This document shows positions 1 to 6,910 of a DNA stretch of 9,482 bases, in pieces (positions within the stretch are counted from its first letter, which is position 1; each line of letters opens with the position of its first letter). The notes under the pieces were generated by a model that was not told where the DNA came from, did not search any database, and was given only the letters and a program-made list of their open reading frames with translations. The position numbers and the translations under genes are program-made. This stretch comes from Planctomycetota bacterium (GTDB lineage: Bacteria > Planctomycetota > Phycisphaerae > Sedimentisphaerales > Anaerohalosphaeraceae): contig QNBU01000024.1 in the NCBI GenBank assembly GCA_003644215.1, forward strand, positions 1 through 9,482, read 5' to 3'.

Positions 1-464
1 ATCACATCTTTGATACGAACGGTATCATCTTTAAGAAATTTCAAATCCCGGCGGGTCAGGATCCCCACCAGCTTGCCATGATCGACAATCGGAATCCCTG
101 ATACATTTTGCTCTTTCATCAATTGTCGAGCTTTTGTTACTGATAAATCTGAACTGAGTGTCACCGGATCCTGAATAACGCCGTTTTCGGAGCGTTTGAC
201 TTTGGTTACTTCGCGTTTCTGAGCCTCGATGTTCAGATTTTTGTGAATAATCCCGATACCGCCCTCCTGGGCCAGTGCAATCGCCAGCGCAGACTCGGTT
301 ACGGTATCCATCGCTGCGGAAATAATCGGGATATTGATGTTGATATTGCGGGTTAGCCGCGTTGCGGTGCTGGCCTGACTGGGTACGAAGTCGCTCCGGG
401 CCGGAATCAGCAGCACATCGTCAAAAGTAATGCCTTCAGCGGTAATTTTTTTGTCCAAATCCAT
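1..464 (-). CDS. guaB: IMP dehydrogenase, N-terminal part (cut by window edge)
   Basis: Inosine-5'-monophosphate dehydrogenase oxidises IMP to XMP with NAD+, the committed step of guanine nucleotide synthesis in the cytoplasm. About 154 residues are visible. The start reads MDLDKKITAEGITFDDVLLI, the standard IMPDH opening. SAAMDTVTES (about residues 49-58) and GGIGIIHKN follow, both from the first part of the TIM barrel. From about residue 90 the chain enters the first CBS domain (DPVTLSSDLSV, then VSGIPIVD and LVGILTRRDL). The catalytic cysteine loop and the second CBS domain lie beyond the window. The ATG at 464-462 is preceded by a strong GGGAGG ribosome site (472-477). The gene is divergent from recQ and has its own promoter. 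There is no sign of disruption. Identification is secure; only the C-terminus is unseen. Confidence 0.96.
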   Translation of the reverse strand, partial: MDLDKKITAEGITFDDVLLIPARSDFVPSQASTATRLTRNININIPIISAAMDTVTESALAIALAQEGGIGIIHKNLNIEAQKREVTKVKRSENGVIQDPVTLSSDLSVTKARQLMKEQNVSGIPIVDHGKLVGILTRRDLKFLKDDTVRIKDV

Positions 465-498
465 AAAATTTCCTCCCGTTACGGGTTTAATAAATGCT

Positions 499-516
499 GT
501 AAACGGAGCAGTTTAC
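499..516. promoter_or_regulatory. 18-bp palindrome over the guaB -10 and start site
   Basis: GTAAAC (499-504) and GTTTAC (511-516) are perfect 6-bp inverted arms around a 6-base centre (GGAGCA). The right arm overlaps the predicted guaB -10 box, and the left arm covers the expected transcription start. Symmetric sites placed like this are typical operators for dimeric repressors, so this could be a purine-responsive or other operator. I do not recognise the regulator. The match could be chance in a 200-bp spacer. Confidence 0.35.
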
Positions 517-538
517 TCAAAAAATGGCCTCTCGTCAA
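510..538 (-). promoter_or_regulatory. Sigma70-type promoter of guaB
   Basis: Read on the minus strand, a -35 box TTGACG (533-538) and a -10 box TAAACT (510-515) are separated by exactly 17 bases. Transcription would begin near 503, leaving a leader of about 38 bases that carries the GGGAGG ribosome site of guaB. The prediction rests on consensus match and position only. Confidence 0.65.
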
Positions 539-610
539 AGAAATTCCACAAAGCAAACTCCGGCCGTGATTCACGGGCTGGAAACTCGTGCCGCCGTCCC
601 ATTAAAATTC

Positions 611-638
611 TTGATAATGTTGTCGGGAATGCTATACT
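611..638 (+). promoter_or_regulatory. Sigma70-type promoter of recQ
   Basis: TTGATA (611-616) and TATACT (633-638) are separated by 16 bases, close to the sigma70 consensus. Transcription would start near 645, about 20 bases before the GTG at 665. That GTG has AGGG at 653-656 as a possible ribosome site. This placement supports the GTG start of recQ over the internal ATG at 692. Confidence 0.65.
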
Positions 639-664
639 TCCGGGGTCGGATTAGGGTGTAATCT

Positions 665-2854
665 GTGTTAAATGCCATCTCAGAGCTTAAAATGAAATAT
701 ATTCAGCAGGCGTTAGAGAAATACTGGGGGTATAACGAGTTTTTGCCTTTTCAGAAAGAGGCGATGGAGTCGCTGCGTCGCGGGCGGGACTGTGTTGTTG
801 TTTTGCCGACGGGCGGGGGTAAATCGCTGTGCTATCAGGCCCCGGTAATGGCAAGTGAGGGGATGGCGGTTGTTGTTTCGCCGCTGATTTCGCTGATGAA
901 GGATCAGGTCGATGCATTGATTCAATGCGGCGTGGACGCGATGCGGTTGGATAGTTCGATGTCCGGCGTCGAGCAGACCGAGACAATCGATTCGATTGGA
1001 CAGGGATTGGTCAAGCTGCTGTATTTGTCGCCGGAGCGGTTGCTGACCGATGGGATGCTGAATCTGCTGCGAAATACAAAATTGGCCTATTTTGCCATTG
1101 ATGAGGCCCACTGCGTAAGTATGTGGGGGCATGATTTTCGTCCGGAATATCGACAATTGGGACGGCTGCGGGAGATGTTCCCCAAAGTAACCATCGCGGC
1201 CTATACCGCCACCGCAACCGAACAGGTTCGCGGCGATATCGCCCGGCAACTATCTCTGAATGACCCCGCAATGCTGGTCGGCTCGTTTGACCGGCCCAAT
1301 CTTAGCTATAAAGTCCAGCCCAAAAAAAATATTGTCACGCAGGTTTGCTCAGTTCTGGATCGCTACAAAGGCGAATCCGGTATTATCTATTGCATCCGAC
1401 GAAAGGATGTCAACGAGTTGTGCAGCGATCTTCAGGGACGCGGCTACAAGGTCGCCCCCTATCATGCGGGGATGAACGCGGAGGAGAGAAAACGCAATCA
1501 GGATCGCTTTATCAATGACGAGGTCGATACGATTGTCGCGACTATCGCATTCGGGATGGGGATCGATAAGTCCAATGTCCGCACTGTCATCCATACCGGA
1601 ATGCCCAAGTCGCTGGAAAATTATCAGCAGGAAAGCGGCCGGGCCGGACGGGATCGGCTAAATGCCGAATGCTGTCTATTCTATTCCGGCGCCGATTATG
1701 GCATCTGGAAGTTTCTGATGCGCGATATGCCCGCCGAGGCACAGGATGTCGCGATGGATAAACTCAATGGGATGTACGGATTCTGCACGAGCGCGCTGTG
1801 CCGGCACGAAACAATTCTGGATTATTTCGGGCAAACTTTGGGCAAGGATAATTGCACCGCCTGTGATATTTGTCTGGGCGAAGTGGATATGATTGAAGAC
1901 ACGCTGGTCGTCGCTCAGAAGATCCTGTCGTGTGTGGTGCGTCTTGAACAACGATTCGGCTCCAGCTATACCGCTCTTGTATTAGTCGGCTCAAAAGACA
2001 AGCGGGTACTCGAAAACAGACATAACAAATTGAGTACCTACGCCCTGCTGGAAGATTCCCCCAAGTCCGTTGTGCAGGGGTGGATTGAGCAGCTCGTCGG
2101 GCAGGGGTATCTTGAAAAATACGGCGAATATAATCAACTATCCGTTACCGAAAAGGGGCGAACAGTACTGAAAGGCCAAGCAACGCCTCGCCTGCTGAAA
2201 CCCGCTGAAAAGAAAACAACCCGCGTCTCCAAGCCGACCACCGAATCGTGGGAAGGTGTGGATGCAGGTTTATTTGAGGAACTTCGTAAATTTCGCAAGC
2301 AGGAGGCCCGTGAAAGAGGGGTTCCGCCGTTTGTGGTCTTTGGCGATGTAACCCTGCGAGACCTGGCCAAGCAGCGACCGTCGATGCCAAAAGGGTTGAT
2401 GAATATCAAAGGCATCGGCACAAAAAAACACCAACAGTACGGCCGTCCCGTGCTGACGATCATCGGCAAGTATTGCGAAAAGCACCTTCTCGAAATGGAT
2501 GTCAGCGACGAAACGACAACGGCCAGCTTTGCAACTCAACAAAAACGCCGCCCCTCCCAAAGCATCGCCAAAGACAGGGCTTTTGAACTATTTGCGAAGC
2601 AACGCCCCATCCGTGAAATCGCCGCAACCATCAACCGCGCCGAATCGACAACCGTGCAGTATCTGGTCGAATTCATTCAACAGGAAAACATCTCAGATTC
2701 TTCTATCTGGGTCGATGAGAAAACCACCGGAAAAATCCGACAGGCCATCCGAAAAATCGGCAGTAAACAGTTAAAGCTCATCTTTGACCATCTAAACGGA
2801 CAGGTCGATTACACACAAATCAAAATCACGCTGGCTTGTTTAAGAAATCCTTAG
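665..2854 (+). CDS. recQ: ATP-dependent DNA helicase RecQ with C-terminal HTH extension
   Basis: RecQ is a 3'-5' DNA helicase in recombinational repair and fork maintenance. At 729 residues it is longer than the usual 600-610. In order it shows the Walker A motif TGGGKS (49-54), DEAH (146-149), the aromatic-rich loop WGHDFRPEY (154-162), TATAT (181-185) and motif VI QESGRAGRD (322-330). The RecQ zinc site has its four cysteines at 379, 397, 400 and 403. A winged-helix RQC region (about 405-510) and an HRDC domain (about 533-605) follow. The extra tail (about 636-725, REIAATINRAESTTVQYLVE) resembles the helix-turn-helix domain on some long bacterial RecQ proteins. I chose the GTG at 665 because the promoter and AGGG site fit it. 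The ATG at 692, nine codons in, is the alternative. It converges on the YgjP-type gene with 2 bp between stops. Confidence 0.96.
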   Translation: MLNAISELKMKYIQQALEKYWGYNEFLPFQKEAMESLRRGRDCVVVLPTGGGKSLCYQAPVMASEGMAVVVSPLISLMKDQVDALIQCGVDAMRLDSSMSGVEQTETIDSIGQGLVKLLYLSPERLLTDGMLNLLRNTKLAYFAIDEAHCVSMWGHDFRPEYRQLGRLREMFPKVTIAAYTATATEQVRGDIARQLSLNDPAMLVGSFDRPNLSYKVQPKKNIVTQVCSVLDRYKGESGIIYCIRRKDVNELCSDLQGRGYKVAPYHAGMNAEERKRNQDRFINDEVDTIVATIAFGMGIDKSNVRTVIHTGMPKSLENYQQESGRAGRDRLNAECCLFYSGADYGIWKFLMRDMPAEAQDVAMDKLNGMYGFCTSALCRHETILDYFGQTLGKDNCTACDICLGEVDMIEDTLVVAQKILSCVVRLEQRFGSSYTALVLVGSKDKRVLENRHNKLSTYALLEDSPKSVVQGWIEQLVGQGYLEKYGEYNQLSVTEKGRTVLKGQATPRLLKPAEKKTTRVSKPTTESWEGVDAGLFEELRKFRKQEARERGVPPFVVFGDVTLRDLAKQRPSMPKGLMNIKGIGTKKHQQYGRPVLTIIGKYCEKHLLEMDVSDETTTASFATQQKRRPSQSIAKDRAFELFAKQRPIREIAATINRAESTTVQYLVEFIQQENISDSSIWVDEKTTGKIRQAIRKIGSKQLKLIFDHLNGQVDYTQIKITLACLRNP

Positions 2855-2856
2855 AA

Positions 2857-3414
2857 TCATGCTCTTGTTTTCATTCGGTGCGTTTTCAGTTCCTTGGCGT
2901 ATGCTTTGGCTTTGCCGTCGCAGTATTGGTCCAACTGTACCCAAAAGTCCCCGCTGTGGTTCATGTGCCGGATGTGGCAAAGTTCGTGCAGCAGAATATA
3001 GTCCTGAAGATGTTCGGGAAGGAAAGCTATGTTGATGTTTAAGCTGATATTGTTTTGCGATGAGCAACTGCCCCATTTGGTTTTTTGACAGCGAAACGCC
3101 GCTCGGCGATACGGCAGATTATACTCATTCGAAAACCGCTCCAGCCGGGCAAACAATCCATCCTGTGCCTTATTGAGTTCCTCCCGGGACAACTCCGGCT
3201 GGTCTTTTTGCAGGTCTTTGGCCTGCCGCATCTTTGTAAGATGCTTTTGTATCCATATCTGTTTGGACTGCACAAACTCTTTTGCACGCTCAAGCGAACT
3301 ATTGGCGGGAACTGTTACAGTAATCACCTGTGTCGGGGCAATCGTAATCCGCATCCGTTTGGCTCTTGCAGAGCGGCGGTATGCGATATTCAGATTTTGC
3401 AGCGCTTGATCCAC
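2857..3414 (-). CDS. YgjP-like zinc metallopeptidase (M48/SprT-like, DUF45 family)
   Basis: This 185-residue protein belongs to the YgjP-type metal-dependent hydrolases, small soluble gluzincin-fold proteins whose substrates are mostly unknown. The zinc motif HELCH is at 143-147, with E144 as the likely catalytic base. MNHS (151-154) supplies the third histidine, H153. The family signature KTKWGSCSS (111-119) lies upstream, and the beta-rich N-terminus (residues 10-36) is typical. The start is a GTG at 3414-3412 that directly follows the hisA stop TAA (3417-3415). I see no convincing ribosome site, so translation is probably coupled to hisA. No other start precedes the conserved region. It ends 2 bp from the recQ stop, leaving no room for a terminator between these convergent genes. 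Its link to the upstream metabolic genes is positional only. Confidence 0.88.
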   Translation of the reverse strand: MDQALQNLNIAYRRSARAKRMRITIAPTQVITVTVPANSSLERAKEFVQSKQIWIQKHLTKMRQAKDLQKDQPELSREELNKAQDGLFARLERFSNEYNLPYRRAAFRCQKTKWGSCSSQNNISLNINIAFLPEHLQDYILLHELCHIRHMNHSGDFWVQLDQYCDGKAKAYAKELKTHRMKTRA

Positions 3415-4128
3415 TTACTTTTCGGCTTGGAGTGCTTCGGTTAGGGTGATGGTTCCTTCGTAGAGGGCGCGGCCAATGATGGCTCCGGCGACGCCTGCGG
3501 CTTTGAGGGTTTTGATGTCTTCGGCTGTTGTTACGCCACCGGCGGCTACGATAGGAAGATTCACCGCCTCGACAAGCTGCTTTGTTCGTTCGATATTCGG
3601 CCCGGCGAGCATCCCGTCTTTGCTGATGTCGGTGTAGATGATCGCGGCCAGCGGCAGGTCGGCGGCCTGCTTGGCAAAATCAAGGATACTTTGCGACCCC
3701 TGATCCAGCCAGCCCTCGGTCGCTAAGTTCGCACCTCGTGCATCCAGTCCCAAGACAAGCCGATTCGGATATTTCCGGGCCATTTCGCCAAACCAGTCAA
3801 ACTGTTTGATGGCGCTGGAGCCAAGAATCAGCCGGGTTACACCCGCATCCAGCATCGTAACAATCGCCGCTTCATCCCGAATGCCGCCGCCGAGTTCGAC
3901 CTTCATCGGGACCTCTTCTGCGATTTTCGCTACAACCTCGGCATTAACGGGACGCCCTTCTTTGGCTCCGTCCAGATCGACCACATGCAGCCACTTGGCA
4001 CCGGCATCATAAAACTCCTGTGCCTGGGCAACCGGGTCATCTTTATAGGTAATCTTCTTATCGTACTGGCCCTGAATCAGACGAACGCACTGGCCGTCAA
4101 TTAAGTCTATCGCGGGGAGAATGTCCAT
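3415..4128 (-). CDS. hisA: Phosphoribosylformimino-AICAR isomerase (HisA)
   Basis: HisA is a cytoplasmic (beta/alpha)8 isomerase. It converts ProFAR to PRFAR by an Amadori rearrangement, the fourth step of histidine synthesis. Counting from the ATG, the 237-residue chain begins MDILPAIDLIDG, with the catalytic base D8. The general acid is D129 in GLDARG. Phosphate-binding glycines lie in VELGGGIR (77-84), AAGGV (195-199) and IIGRALYEG. YTDISKDGM (165-173) is also conserved. The ATG at 4128-4126 gives the canonical N-terminus; an in-frame TTG two codons upstream (4134) is less likely. No strong ribosome site is visible. It lies 64 bp after the second ACT gene and abuts the metallopeptidase gene. 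No other his genes are in the window, so it is separated from a histidine operon. HisA is the clear reading; the sequence gives no support for a dual HisA/TrpF role. Confidence 0.95.
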   Translation of the reverse strand: MDILPAIDLIDGQCVRLIQGQYDKKITYKDDPVAQAQEFYDAGAKWLHVVDLDGAKEGRPVNAEVVAKIAEEVPMKVELGGGIRDEAAIVTMLDAGVTRLILGSSAIKQFDWFGEMARKYPNRLVLGLDARGANLATEGWLDQGSQSILDFAKQAADLPLAAIIYTDISKDGMLAGPNIERTKQLVEAVNLPIVAAGGVTTAEDIKTLKAAGVAGAIIGRALYEGTITLTEALQAEK

Positions 4129-4192
4129 TTTCAACTTTCAATTTTCTTTATAATCGTAAGCATTTTCCGTCATTGCATCGGGCTTTTGTTCG

Positions 4193-4630
4193 CTAAAGTT
4201 CATAGAGCTCTTTGCCGGTCAGGAGTGTAAAGCCATGAGCGGCGATGGCTTCTTCCAAGTCCACGCCGTCCGGATTTTCAACCTCTATCAGGCAAATGCC
4301 CTGCCGATCCTTGGGGGAAACAAACCCGTAAGCATCTTTGATGTTCACGCCCTTTTCCAATAGCGCCGTGGTCAATCTGTCCAGATTGCCAGGCTGGTCG
4401 TTTTCGGCCGTTACCGCCAACACATCCTTGAGTACACAGGCAAACCCACGGTCGGCCAAGATTAAGTGCGCTTTTTCAGGTTTGTCAACAATCAGCTTCA
4501 TCAAACCGAATTCGCCGCGATCCTGAATCGTGAATGCCCAGATATTCAGATTATTCTCCAGCAGTACATCCGAAATAGATTTCATCCTGCCGGGACGATT
4601 TTCCATAAAAATCGTTAATTGCTTTGCCAT
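4193..4630 (-). CDS. Tandem ACT-domain protein (copy 1, after paaK copy B)
   Basis: A stand-alone protein of 145 residues made of two ACT domains. The first opens KQLTIFMENRPGRMKSISDVL (split across about 3-23), and the second starts near residue 72 with AVTAENDQPGNLDRL. The PG turns at residues 13-14 and about 80-81 are typical of the small-molecule site at ACT domain interfaces. ACT domains usually bind amino acids, and tandem-ACT proteins of this size are often encoded beside PaaK-type ligases. A role sensing aromatic amino acids or modulating the ligase is inference. The gene lies 42 bp after paaK copy B. Its ATG (4630-4628) is preceded by AGGGG with 6-base spacing. It is clearly homologous to the ACT gene at 6000-6431. 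No catalytic domain is attached. Confidence 0.86.
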   Translation of the reverse strand: MAKQLTIFMENRPGRMKSISDVLLENNLNIWAFTIQDRGEFGLMKLIVDKPEKAHLILADRGFACVLKDVLAVTAENDQPGNLDRLTTALLEKGVNIKDAYGFVSPKDRQGICLIEVENPDGVDLEEAIAAHGFTLLTGKELYEL

Positions 4631-4644
4631 ATCCTGCCCCTAAG

Positions 4645-4667
4645 TTTATTGGTGTTCATTCGTGGTT
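4645..4667 (-). repeat. AACCAC-headed dispersed repeat in the paaK-ACT gap
   Basis: On the minus strand the 42-bp gap between paaK copy B and its ACT gene contains AACCACGAATGAA followed by CACCAATAAA, a roughly 10-base period. I recognise this style of AT-rich periodic sequence from intergenic DNA of many environmental genomes. It starts six bases after the paaK stop codon. The repeat arm next to paaK copy A starts at nearly the same distance and also begins AACC, so the two may be related. Confidence 0.5.
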
Positions 4668-4672
4668 CCTTT

Positions 4673-5983
4673 TTATAGTTGCTCCCGTTCGTCCAGTACC
4701 CGTTTGGCCTTGCCTTCTGAGTGCGGCAGCGCTCCGGGCTCATGCAGTTCGATCACCGGGTTAATGGTGATCGAGGCCCGCAGTTTTTCTTTGATTTTCG
4801 CTTTCAGACCATCCAACGCACTCATATCACCGGTAAACAGCTTTGAGTATATTTCGACTTTGACCGCCAACTTGTCCAGTGAACCGATTTTGGTCAGATG
4901 GATCAGATAGTTTGTCCCCACCTCCGGAATTGCCATAATCACTTCTTCAATCTGGGATGGGAATACATTAACCCCGTTGATAATCAGCATGTCGTCGGTT
5001 CGTCCCTGAATGCGTGAGAGCCGGCGGTGTGTTCGGCCGCAACGGCACGGCTCCGAGTTCACATACGCCAGGTCACGGGTACGATACCGAAACAGCGGCA
5101 TCGCCGAACGCACCAGATTAGTCAGCACCACCTCACCCTGCTCACCATCGGGAAGGATTTCACCCGTTTCCGGGTCGATGATTTCCAGTATGTAGGCGTC
5201 TTCCCAAACATGCATACCCTGTTTATACACACACTCAAACGCCACGCCGGGGCCGTTCATCTCGCTGAGACCATAGGAATTGTATGCGTCAATGCCATAT
5301 AAATCTTCAAGTTTCAGGCGGGTGTTTTCTGAATACGGCTCAGCACCCAAAAACACCCTTTGGATATACAGGTCTTCGGGACGGGTCTCGAAGCTTTCCA
5401 GCTTGGAATGGATATGCAGCAGATAGCTCGGCGTTACATGCAGGACAGTCGTCTTGAAATCCTTCATAATCTGCACCTGCCGCTGCGTGTTACCGCCGCC
5501 GACAGGAATCACGGTCATACCGACCCGTTCGGCTCCATAGTGCAATCCAAGGCCGCCGGTAAACAGACCGTAGGTCATCATATTCTGAAAGACATCATCC
5601 TGACAACAGCCAGTCGCAACGATGCTTCGTGCCAACAGATCGGTCCAGTTGTCCATATCCTGCCGCGAAAAATAGATGACCGTTGGAATACCGGTCGTGC
5701 CGCTGGAGGAGTGAACCCGAACCACATCACGCATATCCACCGCCAGCAGTCCTGTGGGAAAGTTCTGACGCAGGTCATCTTTGACATTAAACGGCAGCCG
5801 CCGCAAGTCATCCAGCGACTGTATATCTTCCGAGGAGGTAATCCCGACCCTTAAAAGTCGGTTTTTATAAAAATCCATCTTGAGCGATTGATCGACCAAT
5901 TCTCGGAGCCGCTGGAGTTGAAGGGCCTCAATAGCAGGTCGATCCATCGTTTCAATGTTCTTGTTCCAATAGGTGATTTCCAT
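4673..5983 (-). CDS. paaK: Phenylacetate-CoA ligase family enzyme, copy B
   Basis: A PaaK-type AMP-forming ligase that activates an aryl acid, classically phenylacetate, with ATP and CoA. From the ATG at 5983 it has 436 residues, normal for the family. The phosphate loop SSSGTTGIPT is at 92-101. YGLSEMNGPG starts at 237, FRYRTRD at 298 and GRTDDM at 327. The cysteines C250, C313 and C315 (EPCRCGRT) are characteristic of PaaK-like enzymes and may bind metal. GKAKRVLDER near the C-terminus carries the conserved lysine region. I prefer the ATG at 5983 (MEITYWNKNIETM) to the upstream in-frame start at 6025. It matches the family N-terminus and leaves a 16-bp gap to the ACT gene instead of an overlap. 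The true substrate (phenylacetate, indoleacetate, 4-hydroxyphenylacetate or another aryl acid) cannot be read from sequence. Confidence 0.92.
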   Translation of the reverse strand: MEITYWNKNIETMDRPAIEALQLQRLRELVDQSLKMDFYKNRLLRVGITSSEDIQSLDDLRRLPFNVKDDLRQNFPTGLLAVDMRDVVRVHSSSGTTGIPTVIYFSRQDMDNWTDLLARSIVATGCCQDDVFQNMMTYGLFTGGLGLHYGAERVGMTVIPVGGGNTQRQVQIMKDFKTTVLHVTPSYLLHIHSKLESFETRPEDLYIQRVFLGAEPYSENTRLKLEDLYGIDAYNSYGLSEMNGPGVAFECVYKQGMHVWEDAYILEIIDPETGEILPDGEQGEVVLTNLVRSAMPLFRYRTRDLAYVNSEPCRCGRTHRRLSRIQGRTDDMLIINGVNVFPSQIEEVIMAIPEVGTNYLIHLTKIGSLDKLAVKVEIYSKLFTGDMSALDGLKAKIKEKLRASITINPVIELHEPGALPHSEGKAKRVLDEREQL

Positions 5984-5999
5984 CGTTGGTTCCAGTAAA

Positions 6000-6431
6000 T
6001 CAGAGTCCCTGAATGCCTTTTTCATCGATCACTTTCAGGCCGTTCTCTCTCAGTATTCGGGCTGCCAGTTCGGGATTATCAAAGCGGAAAACAAGCAGGG
6101 CATTCTCAGAATGTTTTTCGACAAAACCGTACATATACTCAACATTGACATCGCTGTCTGAAAGCGTTTTGAGGACTTCGGCCAGCCCGCCGGGCTTATC
6201 GGGAACCTCGGCGGCAACAACAGCCGTTTGATTGGCGGTGATTCCGTTTTTACGGAAAAGATCAGCCGCCTCGGACGGCTTATCAACGACCATTCGAAGT
6301 ACGCCGAATGATTCCGTTTCGGCAATGGTCAAAGCACGGATATTAATGCCCGCCTGACCCAGCATCGAACAGACCTGGGACAAACGCCCCTTGCGATTTT
6401 CCAAAAATACGCTGATTTGCGTGATCTTCAT
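6000..6431 (-). CDS. Tandem ACT-domain protein (copy 2, before paaK copy B)
   Basis: A 143-residue protein with two ACT domains. The first begins KITQISVFLENRKGRLSQVC; the second begins near residue 71 with VVAAEVPDKPGGLAEVL. It is homologous along its length to the ACT protein at 4193-4630. ENRxGR in the first domain, the PG turn and (D/E)xxVNxxxxYGFV in the second are shared. It probably senses an aromatic amino acid or related ligand and may partner a PaaK enzyme; that role is inferred from domain type and context. The ATG at 6431 follows an AAGGAAG ribosome site. Upstream is the GxxExxY cassette; without it this gene would start about 27 bp after paaK copy A, suggesting an original paaK-ACT pair. 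The stop is 16 bp before paaK copy B. Confidence 0.86.
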   Translation of the reverse strand: MKITQISVFLENRKGRLSQVCSMLGQAGINIRALTIAETESFGVLRMVVDKPSEAADLFRKNGITANQTAVVAAEVPDKPGGLAEVLKTLSDSDVNVEYMYGFVEKHSENALLVFRFDNPELAARILRENGLKVIDEKGIQGL

Positions 6432-6451
6432 AGCATTCTTCCTTTCTCTGA

Positions 6452-6482
6452 AACCACAGATTTCGCAGATTTCACAGAAAAA
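6452..6482 (+). repeat. Left inverted-repeat arm of the GxxExxY cassette
   Basis: The arm begins AACCACAGATTTCGCAG and runs into an A-tract. Its core has a 9-base period (CAGATTTCG, CAGATTTCA, CAGAAAAAA). It lies between the GxxExxY stop codon and the ribosome site of the ACT gene. It pairs with 6876-6906, with mismatches only at 6456 and 6472. Confidence 0.75.
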
Positions 6483-6508
6483 AAGAAACTGCTTATCCTG
6501 CGGGCTAT

Positions 6509-6910
6509 TTATGTATAAATGAACCGTTTATATTTCAAGGATGGCTGTTCAAAATTAATCAGCAACCCTGTTTGTAACCGTGAGGCCTTCAGGACATTGA
6601 TAATTTGTGCTTCATCAACCACCGTCATATTACTTTCCGCTTTGATTTCGACAACATATGTGTCAAAACAAATGAAATCCGGAATATAGTACTTGTCCAT
6701 CGAAAACTGCTTATAATGTAATTTGACTCGGGGCTGCGATATAAACGGCATTTTTCTTTCCCGAAGCTCAATTTCCATTGCTTCCTGATAGACCGCCTCT
6801 AAAAAACCTGGACCCAATTCCCGGTGAACTTCCATCGCTGCGCCAATAATATCATAACTCAACGGATCTCTTTTATTTTTCTGTGTAATCTGCGAAATCT
6901 GCGGTTCCAT
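6509..6910 (-). CDS. GxxExxY protein, PD-(D/E)xK nuclease-fold
   Basis: A 133-residue protein of the GxxExxY family, whose function is not established. The naming motif is in GPGFLEAVY, with G35, E38 and Y41. Farther on, IPDF (D78) and VEIKAE (E88, K90) match the PD-(D/E)xK nuclease core, so a nuclease-like fold is likely; activity is unproven. SYDIIGAAMEVHRELGPGF (18-36) is the typical family opening. The first residues (PQISQITQKN) are encoded by the periodic repeat arm, so the extreme N-terminus looks like read-through of repeat DNA. The ATG at 6910 is 3 bp after the paaK copy A stop, with GGAG ten bases upstream inside paaK. It has no evident metabolic link to its neighbours and looks like an insertion into their operon. 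Confidence 0.86.
   Translation of the reverse strand: MEPQISQITQKNKRDPLSYDIIGAAMEVHRELGPGFLEAVYQEAMEIELRERKMPFISQPRVKLHYKQFSMDKYYIPDFICFDTYVVEIKAESNMTVVDEAQIINVLKASRLQTGLLINFEQPSLKYKRFIYT
6876..6906 (-). repeat. Right inverted-repeat arm, overlapping the GxxExxY 5' end
   Basis: Read on the minus strand it begins AACCGCAGATTTCGCAG, pairing with the arm at 6452-6482 at 29 of 31 positions. It is translated as the N-terminus of the GxxExxY protein (QIS-QIT-Q). It starts seven bases after the paaK copy A stop codon, so the arm doubles as coding sequence. Confidence 0.75.

Larger units (their letters stand above)
6452..6906. mobile_element. Putative 455-bp inverted-repeat cassette carrying a GxxExxY gene
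   Basis: The unit is bounded by 31-bp inverted repeats (6452-6482 and 6876-6906) that match at 29 positions. Nearly all of the GxxExxY gene lies inside; only its start codon and next base fall just outside the right arm. Removing the unit would leave paaK copy A and its ACT gene 27 bp apart, typical operon spacing. No transposase is encoded and I see no clear target duplication, so mobility in trans, or spread by another route, is an inference. Paired non-mobile repeats would be the main alternative. Confidence 0.45.

Noticed and set aside
430..654. A 74-codon plus-strand frame across the guaB-recQ spacer
   Set aside because: It starts inside guaB on the opposite strand, crosses both predicted promoters and has no recognisable domain.
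4129..4134. TTG start for hisA at 4134
   Set aside because: The ATG at 4128 begins the canonical MDILPAID sequence, and the TTG has no ribosome site at suitable spacing.
5360..5854. A 164-codon plus-strand open frame
   Set aside because: It is antisense to paaK copy B and has no domain or ribosome site that would compete with the ligase.
5984..6025. Longer N-terminus for paaK copy B, starting at 6025
   Set aside because: The added 14 residues do not resemble the family start and would overlap the ACT gene. The ATG at 5983 gives the usual N-terminus.
6452..6482. Short direct 9-base repeats as a possible CRISPR array
   Set aside because: The units are contiguous and only 9 bases long, with no spacers, and no cas genes are nearby.
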